This document shows, piece by piece, positions 50,941 through 59,979 of a DNA stretch of 64,000 nt. Made by a program: the position numbers and the translations under genes. The DNA lies in contig NZ_CDDD01000087.1 of NCBI RefSeq assembly GCF_000820165.1, forward strand, positions 62,001 through 126,000. The letters are read 5' to 3'. Source of the stretch: Aeromonas taiwanensis (GTDB lineage: Bacteria > Pseudomonadota > Gammaproteobacteria > Enterobacterales > Aeromonadaceae). A model generated the notes under the pieces. The model had not been told where the DNA came from. It did no database searches and saw only the letters and a list, made by a program, of their open reading frames with translations. Numbering within the stretch: the first letter of the stretch is position 1; every line of letters begins with the position of its first letter.

Positions 50941-52035
50941 TCAATAGAGGAAGGAGAAGAGGCTCATCAACCGGATGTAGAGCCCCCCCAGCCAGTGCAT
51001 CACCCAGTTGCCGCCGGTGTAGACCAGCACGTCGGCCTGCCCGCCGACCCGCAGCGCGCCGACCGGGGGCTGATCGTCGGCCCGAAAGGCGATCTTGACC
51101 GGGAAACGCTGGGCCTGGCGCAGCCAGTCGCGGCTGTTGTCCACGGTGGGCAGGGTGCCGGCGGGCTGGCTCTTGCCGGTGCTGACTCCGTAGCCGATGC
51201 TGAGCACCTCTCCCTCGAACAGCTGGCCGGGCAGGCTGTCGAGCAAAATGGCGGCCTTGTCACCGGGTCGAATGTTGCCCAGGTTGTTCTCCGTCATGTC
51301 CACCGAGACCCAGACGTCGTGGATGGCGATCAGGGTCATGGCCGGGGAGCCGGCACCGATAAACTGGCCGGTATCAGTGCGTAGATCGGTGATGAGGCCG
51401 CGCCCCGGCGCCACCACGCGAGTGTTCTGGCGATCCAGCTCGGCCTTGTTGACCGCCGAGCGGGCACTGAGCAGCTGGGAGTTGTCCTCCCCGGTTGCGC
51501 CAGCCGCCTCGATGGCGCGCCGGACGTCGGCCTCGGCCGCCGCCACCTGGCTCTTCGCGGTCTCGCGGTTGGCCTGGGCCACCTCGAGGCGGCGCACCGA
51601 GATGGCCCCCGGATCTTCGCGATAGAGCCGCTCCTGGCGCTGGGCATCCTTGGCGGCGTTGTCATAGGCGGCGCGCATGGCCATCAGGGAGGCTTCCGCC
51701 GCCTTGACCCCTTCGGTGCTCGCCTTGACGCCGCTCAGGACCGTCTGATAGTCGGATCTCGCCTTGGCGAGTGCGATGTCATAGGGCTCGGGATCGATCT
51801 CGAACAGAGGGGTGCCGGCATCCACGTCCTGGTTGTCGCGTACATGGACCTTCTGGATCTGGCCGGAGACCTCGGCGGCGATGGGCACCACGAAGGCCTG
51901 CACGCGGGCCTGGGAGCTGTAGGGGGTGAGCCTGTCGGCCAGCAGATACCAGCCAAGCAGCAGCAGGATGATCCCCAGCAGCCCTAGGGTGGCCCGACGG
52001 CTGGACTGGCCGGGAGAGGTGGTGTTGTCAGTCAT
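50941..52035 (-). CDS. HlyD/EmrA-family periplasmic adaptor protein
   Basis: 364 residues. One N-terminal membrane span (ATLGLLGIILLLLGWYLLA), then the biotinyl-lipoyl-like half motif VVPIAAEVSGQIQKVHVRDNQDVDAGTPLFEID. A coiled-coil hairpin (about 90-185) follows, then NTRVVAPGRGLITDLRTDTGQFIGAGSP. It connects the inner-membrane component to the outer-membrane factor encoded by the overlapping upstream gene (8-base overlap). Confidence 0.87.
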   Translation of the reverse strand: MTDNTTSPGQSSRRATLGLLGIILLLLGWYLLADRLTPYSSQARVQAFVVPIAAEVSGQIQKVHVRDNQDVDAGTPLFEIDPEPYDIALAKARSDYQTVLSGVKASTEGVKAAEASLMAMRAAYDNAAKDAQRQERLYREDPGAISVRRLEVAQANRETAKSQVAAAEADVRRAIEAAGATGEDNSQLLSARSAVNKAELDRQNTRVVAPGRGLITDLRTDTGQFIGAGSPAMTLIAIHDVWVSVDMTENNLGNIRPGDKAAILLDSLPGQLFEGEVLSIGYGVSTGKSQPAGTLPTVDNSRDWLRQAQRFPVKIAFRADDQPPVGALRVGGQADVLVYTGGNWVMHWLGGLYIRLMSLFSFLY

Positions 52036-53539
52036 GGGCGCTTGCCTTCTGAGTCATGGGGCGGGCGGCGTCGAGCAGGGGAACCCAGTCGGCGCGCTTG
52101 CGCAGCTGGGCATCCACTTCGGAGGTGACCAGGGGGCGTTCGCGCCCCTGCTCCCAGCCGCCGCCCAGTGCCTTGTAGAGCGTGATGAGGTCGCGCATCC
52201 GGGCGCCCCGGCTGTTGACCAGCCGCTCCTGCTGGCTGAACAGGGCGCGCTGGGAGTCGAGCACGCGCTGGAAGTCCGCCATGCCCTCGCGATACTGGGT
52301 GTTGGCGATCTCGAGTGAGCGGCGGGCCGCCTCGCCGGTCTGGGTCAGCAGGGTGATCTCTTCCTGGCCGTTGGCATAGGCCACGGCGGCGTCATCCACC
52401 TCGCGGGCCGCCTGCAGCACGCTGTCGCGATAACGTTCGTGAAGCTGCTGGAAGCGGGCATCCTGCACCAGGATCTGGTTGCCAAGACGCCCCTGATCGA
52501 ACAGGTTCCAGCTCAGCGAGGGGCCAATCCCCCAGGAGTAGGTGCCGCTCTCACCGCCGACGGCGTTGATCCCGAGGGTGCCGAGCAGGGTGATGGAGGG
52601 ATAGAGATCGCTCTCGGCCACGCCGATCAGGGCCGACTGGGCGGCCAGCTGTCGCTCTGCCGCCCGCACGTCGGGACGACGGCGCAGCAGTTCGGCGGGC
52701 ATCTCGGCAACCAGCGCCAGCTCGCCCTTGGGAATGACGCCTGTGCCTTCCTGCATCTCGGGCAGGGGCCCGGGGGAGCGTGCGAGCAGAGCGGAGAGGG
52801 CATTCTGGCTTTGGCGCAGCGTGGTCGCGAGCTGGGGAATGCTGGAGAGGGTGCCCAGGTACTGAGTCTTGGCCTGCTGCACGTCCAGCTCGGCAGTGTT
52901 GCCGCTCTTGAACTGCCGCTCGGTGATCTGCAGGCTACGCTCCTGGATGCGGGCGTTTTCGCGGGCGATGATGAGTCTGGCCTCCAGGGTGCGGATGCTC
53001 ACGTAGAGCTGGGCCACCTGGGCTGCCATCAGCACCTGGACGTCATCATACTGGGCCAGGGTCGCAAAGTAGCTGGCGTCCGCCGCCTCGACCCCGCGCT
53101 GGAACTTGCCCCAGAAGTCGAGCTCCCAGCCGAGATTGAACCCGGCGCCGTAGCTGCTGCCCGCGCTGCTGTGGCCGTTGCGGCTCTGGCCGGCCTGCAG
53201 GAACTCTGCCGTGCCCACCGTCGCCTGGGGGCCCAGCAGACTCTCGGCGATGCCGAGCTGGGCCTGGGCCTCGAGGATGCGAAGCCCTGCAATCCGGACA
53301 TCCGGGTTCTTTTGCAGCGCCTCCTGCACCAGGGCGCTGAGCACGGGATCGTGCAGCTTGTCCCACCACTGGCGGTAGTCGGCGGTGGTCGCCGCCTGCT
53401 GGCTTTCGCGGGCGCCCTGCCAGCTGCTTATCTCCTCGACCCGGGGGGTCTGATAGTCGGGACCAAGCAGGGTACAGGCGCTCAGCAACAGGCAAGACCC
53501 CCCGACAAGCAGGGGGCGAATGACGGGTCGTTCGGCCAT
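52028..53539 (-). CDS. NodT-type outer-membrane factor lipoprotein (TolC superfamily)
   Basis: 503 residues from the ATG at 53539. The frame is open further upstream but overlaps the AI-2E gene. The signal sequence ends in LLLSACTLLGPDYQTP, so the Cys is lipidated. Two outer-membrane efflux repeats are visible, each with a long helix pair, for example ALLARSPGPLP and RRRPDVRAAERQLAAQSALIGVAESDLYPSITL. It forms the exit duct for the HlyD/DUF2955 pump. Confidence 0.9.
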   Translation of the reverse strand: MAERPVIRPLLVGGSCLLLSACTLLGPDYQTPRVEEISSWQGARESQQAATTADYRQWWDKLHDPVLSALVQEALQKNPDVRIAGLRILEAQAQLGIAESLLGPQATVGTAEFLQAGQSRNGHSSAGSSYGAGFNLGWELDFWGKFQRGVEAADASYFATLAQYDDVQVLMAAQVAQLYVSIRTLEARLIIARENARIQERSLQITERQFKSGNTAELDVQQAKTQYLGTLSSIPQLATTLRQSQNALSALLARSPGPLPEMQEGTGVIPKGELALVAEMPAELLRRRPDVRAAERQLAAQSALIGVAESDLYPSITLLGTLGINAVGGESGTYSWGIGPSLSWNLFDQGRLGNQILVQDARFQQLHERYRDSVLQAAREVDDAAVAYANGQEEITLLTQTGEAARRSLEIANTQYREGMADFQRVLDSQRALFSQQERLVNSRGARMRDLITLYKALGGGWEQGRERPLVTSEVDAQLRKRADWVPLLDAARPMTQKASAHD

Positions 53540-53543
53540 GGGG

Positions 53544-54638
53544 TTATTTTTCCGGGTTGGCCAGACCGTCGTCGACCCAGGCCATGAAGATGAGATACCC
53601 GATGGAGAGCATGGTGGCACCGATGAACATGCCGAGGATGCCATTGGTCGCCATGCCGCCCAGGGCGCCCAGCAGGACCACCGGCATGGGGGCATCGACA
53701 CCGCGTCCCAGCAGCAGTGGCTTGAGCACGTTGTCGGCCATGCCGGCCACGAGCAGCAGCACGGTGTAGACGATGTTGAGCAGGGTGCCGTGATCCCCCG
53801 ACATCCACATGTAGGCGATGACCGGCCCCGTGACCAGGAGGACGGGGACCTGGGCGATCCCCAGGATCAAGGCCAGCACGAACAGGACACCGGCCGCCGG
53901 GATCCCGGCGATGGACATGATGATGCCGGCCAGCAAGGCCTGGATGAAGGCCACCCCGATGACCCCCATGGAGACGGCCCGGATGGTGCTGGTGCACAGC
54001 TTGGTCAGCTCCAGCCCTTTCTTCTCATTGGTGATGCGCATGAAGATGCGATCGGCGCTGTTGGCGCCCGAGGCACCAAAGGCCATGATGATGCCGGCCA
54101 CGATGAAGGAGAACACGAAGCCGAGCAGGTCGCCCCCCATGCTGGCCAGCAGGCCGAGGGCCCGCTTGGTGAGCTCCCCAATCTGCGGCTTGTAGCTGAC
54201 GATGAAGCTGGACAGGTCCATCGACGCCTTGGTCCACAGGGCATGCAGCTTGGTGCCGATCAGCGGGATGTTGGCAATCTCGGCGGAGGGGGCCGGGATC
54301 ACCAGGGTATCGTTGTTCACCTTGTCGACCAGGACGCTGACGCTGTCACCCAGGGAGCTGAACATGGCGACCGTGGGCACCACGAGCAACAGGATGCCCA
54401 GCAGCGTCAGCAGGGTGGAGGTCCGGCCCTGCTTTCCGCCCAGACGTGCGGCAAGACGCTGGTGGAGGGGGTAGAGGGTCACAGCCAGGATCAGGGCCCA
54501 CAGCATCATGTTCATGAAGGGGGAGAAGACGGTGAAGCAGAAGGAGCCCAGCGCCAGGATCAGGCCAAACTTGATGAACATATCCAGGAATCTGGCAACC
54601 ACTCTCTTTTCAACGACAGACAGATCGTTATTTTCCAT
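53544..54638 (-). CDS. AI-2E family transporter, first gene of the five-gene efflux operon
   Basis: 364 residues from the ATG at 54638, with GGAG nine bases upstream. About eight membrane spans. The family motif region is MADNVLKPLLLGRGVDAPMPVVLLGALGGMATNGILGMFIG, the counterpart of ALDGNLLVPLLF in PerM at 9792, so the window has two distant members. A periplasmic or cytoplasmic loop lies at about residues 95-170. The outer-membrane factor starts 4 bases after its stop. Substrate is unknown. Confidence 0.83.
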   Translation of the reverse strand: MENNDLSVVEKRVVARFLDMFIKFGLILALGSFCFTVFSPFMNMMLWALILAVTLYPLHQRLAARLGGKQGRTSTLLTLLGILLLVVPTVAMFSSLGDSVSVLVDKVNNDTLVIPAPSAEIANIPLIGTKLHALWTKASMDLSSFIVSYKPQIGELTKRALGLLASMGGDLLGFVFSFIVAGIIMAFGASGANSADRIFMRITNEKKGLELTKLCTSTIRAVSMGVIGVAFIQALLAGIIMSIAGIPAAGVLFVLALILGIAQVPVLLVTGPVIAYMWMSGDHGTLLNIVYTVLLLVAGMADNVLKPLLLGRGVDAPMPVVLLGALGGMATNGILGMFIGATMLSIGYLIFMAWVDDGLANPEK

Positions 54639-55122
54639 TCTGGTATGACTCCAACAAGAACAAGGGATAGGGGCTCGGCCATGGGACGCCGGGTCAGAAA
54701 ACATGGTTTTTACTGTAATAAATGAAACGCCTGTCTACCTCAAGAAGAGGCATTGACGTCATCTGCACGTTATTTCCGGTACAGATGTTTAATGTTTAAA
54801 AAATATTTAACTAATTGATATTGGTTGGATTGTTCAAAGATCCTGCTAGGGCAAATAATATGTAATGCCCTTGCGTAGTACAAGTGAACAATTGTTTCCA
54901 GTCTAGCCTGCGTTCAGAAAAGAGGAACAAGTTTGCATATATAAAATGAAATGCCAGAGGCCGAACCGGCCAGAGTGGACATGATGAGTGCAGGATGTGA
55001 AAAATTTGTGTTCATCCGGCTTGTATCCATGATCTGTCCGGGCATTTGGTGTTCACGGGATGGGGGTTTATCCTATTGGCTCCTGCGCTGCGCTGGTGGC
55101 GACTCAATCTGGGATGGAATCT
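54639..55122. promoter_or_regulatory. 484-base divergent intergenic region before the alpha-2-macroglobulin gene
   Basis: AT-rich in the middle (about 54715-54950). It should contain divergent promoters. On the plus strand TATAAA at 54940-54945 is the best -10-like sequence, but no good -35 is in register. A short hairpin GGCCG/CGGCC lies at about 54959-54973. From about 54975 to 55122 there is no recognised feature and no convincing small gene, so this is probably a long leader. Confidence 0.35.
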
Positions 55123-58100
55123 ATGCGCCCCCTCATACCCTGCCCTCACTCTCGTCTTCCTCGTCTCTCCTGGTGGCTGGTCGGGTTGGTCGCCCTGCTG
55201 CTGACTGGCTGCGGCCAGGACAAGCCCGCAGACAAGGCATCGACCACGGACACGACTGCGCAGCCGGTCGACGGGGCGCCGAACGCCGTGGTACAGGCCA
55301 ATGCCCGCCAGTATCGGGATGCGCCGGCGCTGGCGCTGGTCTTCTCCGGCCCCCTGACCCCCAAGGCAAGCTGGCAGAGCTGGCTTGCGGTCAGTGAAGG
55401 GGGCAAGCAGGTGCAGGGGGAGTGGATCCTCGCCGACGATGGCCGCACCCTCTATTTCCCGAACGTCCAGCCCGACAAGCGCTATGAGGTGAGCCTCAAG
55501 GCGGGGCTGGGCCCATCTCCCCAGAGCTGGACCCTCAAGACCCGTCCGCTGGAGGCGGGGGCCTCGTTTACCGCGAGCGGCATGGTATTGCCGCTGCGCG
55601 ACGATCTGCGTCTGCCCATCAGCGCGGTCAACGTGGACGAGGTCAATATCGACTTCTTCCGGGTGGATGCGGAATATCTGCCCCGTTTTCTGGCCGAGTA
55701 TCGCCCCGGCGCCGGCATGGGCAACTGGGATCTCGAGCAGATCACCCAGCGGGCCAAGCGGGTGTTCAGCGGTCGCTATGCCTTGTCGCTGGATCCCAAC
55801 CGGCGGGAGACCCGCCTCATCAATGTGAAGGAACCGCAGCTGGCCGAGGCCGGCGTCTACTTTGCGGTGATGTCGCCCCTTGGCAACTACGACTGGCGCA
55901 AGGAGACCACCTATTTCGCGGTGAGCGACATGGGGCTCAGTGCCCGCCGCTACCGGGATCAGCTGGAGGTGTTTGTGAGCTCCCTGGCGAGCGCCGATCC
56001 CCTCAAGGATGTGCAGCTCTCCCTGCTCGACGAGAAGGGCAACCGGCTGCAGGTGCAGCAGACCGACAATCGTGGTCATCGGCGCTTTGACCCAGTGCAA
56101 GGGGCCCGCCTGCTGCTGGCCGAGCAGGGAAGCCATCTGGCGGTGCTGCGCCTCGACGGGGCGGCGCTCGATCTCTCCACCTTCGATCTCGGCACCCAGC
56201 CCTGGCAGGCCCAGCAGCTCTATCTGTTCAGCGGGCGTGACCTCTATCGCCCCGGCGAGCGTCTCGACAGCGAGATCCTGCTCAAGGGCCAGGATGGCCA
56301 GCTTCTGCCGGGCATGGCGGTGGAGCTGGAGGTGAAGCAGCCGGATGGTCAGCTGCTGGAGCAAAAACGGCTGCTGCCGGACAGCCTGGGCGCCGCCCAC
56401 TACGGCCTGCGTCTGCCGGACGATGCACCGCTCGGGCGCTGGACCATCAACCTCAAGACCGCCACTGGCAGCCGCTTCGAGTGGCCCTTCCTGGTGGAGG
56501 AGTTCTTGCCGGAGCGGCTCAAGCTGCAGCTCGGCAAGGGGCCGGATGGGGAAGTGACGAGTCTGGACGCCGCCCTCACCCTGCCGCTGCAAGGGGACTA
56601 TCTCTACGGCGCGCCGGCGAGCGCCACCAAGGCGAAGGCGGAGGTGAAAATCAGCCGCGCCACCATGCCCTTTACCCAGTGGCAGGAGTTCACCCTGGGG
56701 GATGTGCTGCTCGCCGAGCAGGCCAAGGATCTTGAACCCCTCAATCTCACCCTAGATGCGCAGGGGCAGGGGGCTTTTTCGCTTGCTGATGAGCTCGACG
56801 GGGTGCGTGCCCTCGGGCCGCTGGAGGTGGCCTATCGGGTGTCGCTCTCCGAGCCCGGTGGCCGCGCCGTCAATCGCAGCCGCACCCAGTATGGCTGGCC
56901 CGCGGGCAGCCAGTGGCCGGCGCTCAAGGCCGATTTTGTGGCGGATCGGGTAGAGGGGGGCAAGCCGCTCCCCTTCCAAATCCTCAACCTCGATGACAAG
57001 GGGCAGCCGGTGGCGGGGGCGGTGAAGGTGCGCCTCATCAACGAGTACCGCGACTACTACTGGCACTACGCCGATGGAGAGGGGTGGAAGTACGAATTCA
57101 ACAGCCAGCCCTATCTGGAGCAGGAGCAGACCCTGCAGCTGGACGGCAAGGGCCCGACCCCGCTCACGCTGCAACTGGCGGCGGGCTGGTATCGCCTCGA
57201 GGTGGAGAACAGTCAGGGCCATCAATCGAGCCTGCGGGTGGAGATCGGCAGTTACGCCTGGGGCGGCGGTGGCGAGCAGGCACGGCCCGACAAGATTGCC
57301 ATCACCCTCGACAAGCGCGCCTATCTGGCGGGTGACAAGGCCAAGGTGACTTTGGTTGCCCCGCGCCCCGGCAAGGGGTTGCTGCTGGTGGAGGATGGCG
57401 ACGGCCTGCGCTGGTGGCAGCGCATCGAGCTTGACGTCGCCGGTGGCGATACCAAGGATGCCCGTGGCGAGTTCGAGATCCCGGTCAGCCCCGAGTGGCA
57501 GCGTCATGATCTGCATATCTCGGCCCAGATCGCCGCGCCAGACAGCGCCTCCAAACCGGCTGGCAAGCAGCAGGGGCAGAGCCTGCGTTCGGTCGGCCTG
57601 GTGCCGCTCACCCTGGATCGGGAAGCGCGCCGTCTGCCGCTCACCCTGAGCGCGCCGGACAAAGCGGTGCCGCTCACCCGACTGGAAGTGACAGCGACCT
57701 CCACCCCCAACAGTCAGGGGCGGGTGGTGCTGGCGGCGGTGGATCGGGGCGTGCTCAACATCAGCGATTACCAGCCCCTCGACCCGTTCGAGATCTTCTT
57801 TGGCCGCAAGCGCTTCGCCCAAGATTTGTTCGACAACTATGGCCAGGTGATCCCGCCGCAGGATGGCAAGCTGGCCCGCCTCAACTACGGGGGGGACCGG
57901 GCGCCGCTGAAAAAGGGCGGCGCGCTGGAGAGCCGGGTCGAGATCGCCGCGCTCTGGAGTGGCGAGGTGAGTTTTGACGAGCAGGGCAAGGCGGTGATCC
58001 CGCTCGAACTGCCCAACTTCAACGGCGAGCTGGCGCTGATGGCGCTGGCCTGGAACGAACAGCAAGTCGGTGAGGCCGAGCGCGCCGTCAAGGTGGTGGC

Positions 58101-59979
58101 GCCCTTGGTGGCCGAGATCGGCTGGCCGCGCTTTGGCGCCAGAGGGGATGAGACCCGGGCGCTGGTGCAGCTGCGCAACATGAGCGGTGAGGATCAGACC
58201 CTCTCCCTTGTCTGGACCCTCAACGGTGGGCTGAAAGCAAACGGCGAGCTGCCCAGTACCCTGTCCCTCAAAAATGGCGAGGAGCAGTGGCTGACCCTGC
58301 CGCTCACCGTGACCGGGGCGAGCGGCGTGGCAAGCCTGCAGTTGGCAGCCAGCGGCAAGGATTTTGCCATCAGCCGCGACTGGACTCTGCCGCTGCGCTC
58401 CCCCTGGCCGGCCGAGACTCGCCAGCGCCATCAGATGCTGGCCCCCGGCCAGCAGATGCGCTTTGCGCCAGAGGAGCTGGCCGGGCTGGATCGCGCCAAC
58501 CTGCAGGGGCTGCTCAGCCTCTCCGGCACCCCGCCCTGGGATCCGGCAGCCCAGTGGCAGGCGCTGGCCGACTACCCCTACGCCTGTCTGGAGCAGACCC
58601 TGTCCCGCGCCTGGCCTTACTTGCTGACCACGGCGGATGAGCGCACCGCCTGGAGCAAACCCGCACAGGGCAATAAGGCGGCGAACGAGGCGGACGTGCA
58701 ACGCGCCCTGTTGCAACGGCTGCAGCGGTTGCAACTACCAAGCGGCGGTTTTGGCCTCTGGGATGGCCGCTCCGACGAGGAGCAGTGGCTCACCGCCTAT
58801 GCCGCCGACTACCTGCTGGCGCGCAAGGAGACGGGTGATGCAGTGCCGGAGGCCATGCTCAGTCAGGCGCTGAACCGGCTGCAGAGTTATCTCACCGACA
58901 GTCAGTACGGCGAGCGCTGGAGCAGTGCCCCCGAGCACAGCCGGCTGGCCTATCAGGCTTACAGTGCCTATGTGCTGGCCCGGGTGGGCAAGGCCCCACT
59001 CGCTACCTTGCGCCTTGTCTGGGAGCAGCAGGCCGATCACGCTCGCTCCGGTTTGCCGCTCTTGCACCTCTCGCTGGCGCTCTCGGCCATGGGGGATGAG
59101 CAGAATGCCGCCAAGGCCCTCAGCCGGGCACTGGCGACCGAGCGAGGAGACGACTATCTGGGGGATTACGGCTCTGCGCTGCGCGATCAGGCACTCGAGC
59201 TCGCCTTGCTGCGCCAGCACAAGCTGGCTGCGGAGCGCTGGCCTGATCTCAGTGCCAAGGTGGCCGATACCCTGGCTCACCGTCAGTGGCTCAGTACTCA
59301 GGAGCGGCTCGCCCTGCTGCGACTCGCCCGCTTCGATCCGGCCGTCGACTGGCAGGCTAGGGTGACTTCCTCTCTTGGCAGTGGATCCCTGAGCGGTTCG
59401 GCCGCCTTGCAGTTGGGCGCCCCCGAGGCGCTGGCGGTGAGCGCCGTCACCAACGAGGGCAAGGGATCCCTCTATGTGCAGCGCACTCTGGTCGGTTACC
59501 CCGAACAGGCTCCTGTCCGGTTGAGTCAGGGGATGAGCGTGACCCGCAGCTGGTTCAATAGCGATGGTCAGCCGTTTGATCCCGCCAAGGTGAAGGTGGG
59601 CGATCTGGTGGTGGTGCGGCTCAATGTCAGCAGCGGATCGGCGGTGCCCGATGCCCTGCTGGTGGAGATGGTGCCTGCTGGCTTTGAGTTGGAGAACCCG
59701 GCCCTTGGCAACAGCATCAAGCTCGAAGAGCTCTCCATCGAGGGGAAAGCTGCGTGGCAGAGCGAGTGGAGCGACTATCTCAAGCATCAGGAGTTTCGCG
59801 ACGACCGCTACACGGCGGCGCTGGATCTGAGCGCCGGGAGCAACCAGCAACTGGTCTACCTGATGCGGGCGGTGACGCCGGGTCGCTATCTGGTGCCGCC
59901 GACCCAGGTGGAGGATATGTACCGACCCGAGATCCGGGCTCTGGGTGAGGATATCCACGAGGTAACGATTTCTGAGTAG
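55123..59979 (+). CDS. yfhM: Bacterial alpha-2-macroglobulin lipoprotein (YfhM type)
   Basis: About 1618 residues from the ATG at 55123. ATGs at 55114 and 55060 are also in frame. A lipoprotein signal ends in VALLLTGC. Long MG-type beta-domains follow, with bait/MG2 regions such as YLFSGRDLYRPGERLDSEILLKG. The thioester motif is intact in DYPYACLEQTLSRAW, so the protein can trap proteases covalently. It matches E. coli YfhM throughout, including GDFNGEL-like and SVPDALLVEMVPAGFELENPAL-like segments. It guards the periplasm and is linked to PbpC, encoded next, which repairs peptidoglycan after damage. Confidence 0.93.
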   Translation: MRPLIPCPHSRLPRLSWWLVGLVALLLTGCGQDKPADKASTTDTTAQPVDGAPNAVVQANARQYRDAPALALVFSGPLTPKASWQSWLAVSEGGKQVQGEWILADDGRTLYFPNVQPDKRYEVSLKAGLGPSPQSWTLKTRPLEAGASFTASGMVLPLRDDLRLPISAVNVDEVNIDFFRVDAEYLPRFLAEYRPGAGMGNWDLEQITQRAKRVFSGRYALSLDPNRRETRLINVKEPQLAEAGVYFAVMSPLGNYDWRKETTYFAVSDMGLSARRYRDQLEVFVSSLASADPLKDVQLSLLDEKGNRLQVQQTDNRGHRRFDPVQGARLLLAEQGSHLAVLRLDGAALDLSTFDLGTQPWQAQQLYLFSGRDLYRPGERLDSEILLKGQDGQLLPGMAVELEVKQPDGQLLEQKRLLPDSLGAAHYGLRLPDDAPLGRWTINLKTATGSRFEWPFLVEEFLPERLKLQLGKGPDGEVTSLDAALTLPLQGDYLYGAPASATKAKAEVKISRATMPFTQWQEFTLGDVLLAEQAKDLEPLNLTLDAQGQGAFSLADELDGVRALGPLEVAYRVSLSEPGGRAVNRSRTQYGWPAGSQWPALKADFVADRVEGGKPLPFQILNLDDKGQPVAGAVKVRLINEYRDYYWHYADGEGWKYEFNSQPYLEQEQTLQLDGKGPTPLTLQLAAGWYRLEVENSQGHQSSLRVEIGSYAWGGGGEQARPDKIAITLDKRAYLAGDKAKVTLVAPRPGKGLLLVEDGDGLRWWQRIELDVAGGDTKDARGEFEIPVSPEWQRHDLHISAQIAAPDSASKPAGKQQGQSLRSVGLVPLTLDREARRLPLTLSAPDKAVPLTRLEVTATSTPNSQGRVVLAAVDRGVLNISDYQPLDPFEIFFGRKRFAQDLFDNYGQVIPPQDGKLARLNYGGDRAPLKKGGALESRVEIAALWSGEVSFDEQGKAVIPLELPNFNGELALMALAWNEQQVGEAERAVKVVAPLVAEIGWPRFGARGDETRALVQLRNMSGEDQTLSLVWTLNGGLKANGELPSTLSLKNGEEQWLTLPLTVTGASGVASLQLAASGKDFAISRDWTLPLRSPWPAETRQRHQMLAPGQQMRFAPEELAGLDRANLQGLLSLSGTPPWDPAAQWQALADYPYACLEQTLSRAWPYLLTTADERTAWSKPAQGNKAANEADVQRALLQRLQRLQLPSGGFGLWDGRSDEEQWLTAYAADYLLARKETGDAVPEAMLSQALNRLQSYLTDSQYGERWSSAPEHSRLAYQAYSAYVLARVGKAPLATLRLVWEQQADHARSGLPLLHLSLALSAMGDEQNAAKALSRALATERGDDYLGDYGSALRDQALELALLRQHKLAAERWPDLSAKVADTLAHRQWLSTQERLALLRLARFDPAVDWQARVTSSLGSGSLSGSAALQLGAPEALAVSAVTNEGKGSLYVQRTLVGYPEQAPVRLSQGMSVTRSWFNSDGQPFDPAKVKVGDLVVVRLNVSSGSAVPDALLVEMVPAGFELENPALGNSIKLEELSIEGKAAWQSEWSDYLKHQEFRDDRYTAALDLSAGSNQQLVYLMRAVTPGRYLVPPTQVEDMYRPEIRALGEDIHEVTISE

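Noticed and set aside
55012-58734. Long minus-strand open frames opposite the alpha-2-macroglobulin gene (to 56592 and 56752-58734)
   Set aside because: Shadow frames of a GC-rich coding sequence; the plus-strand protein is recognised throughout.
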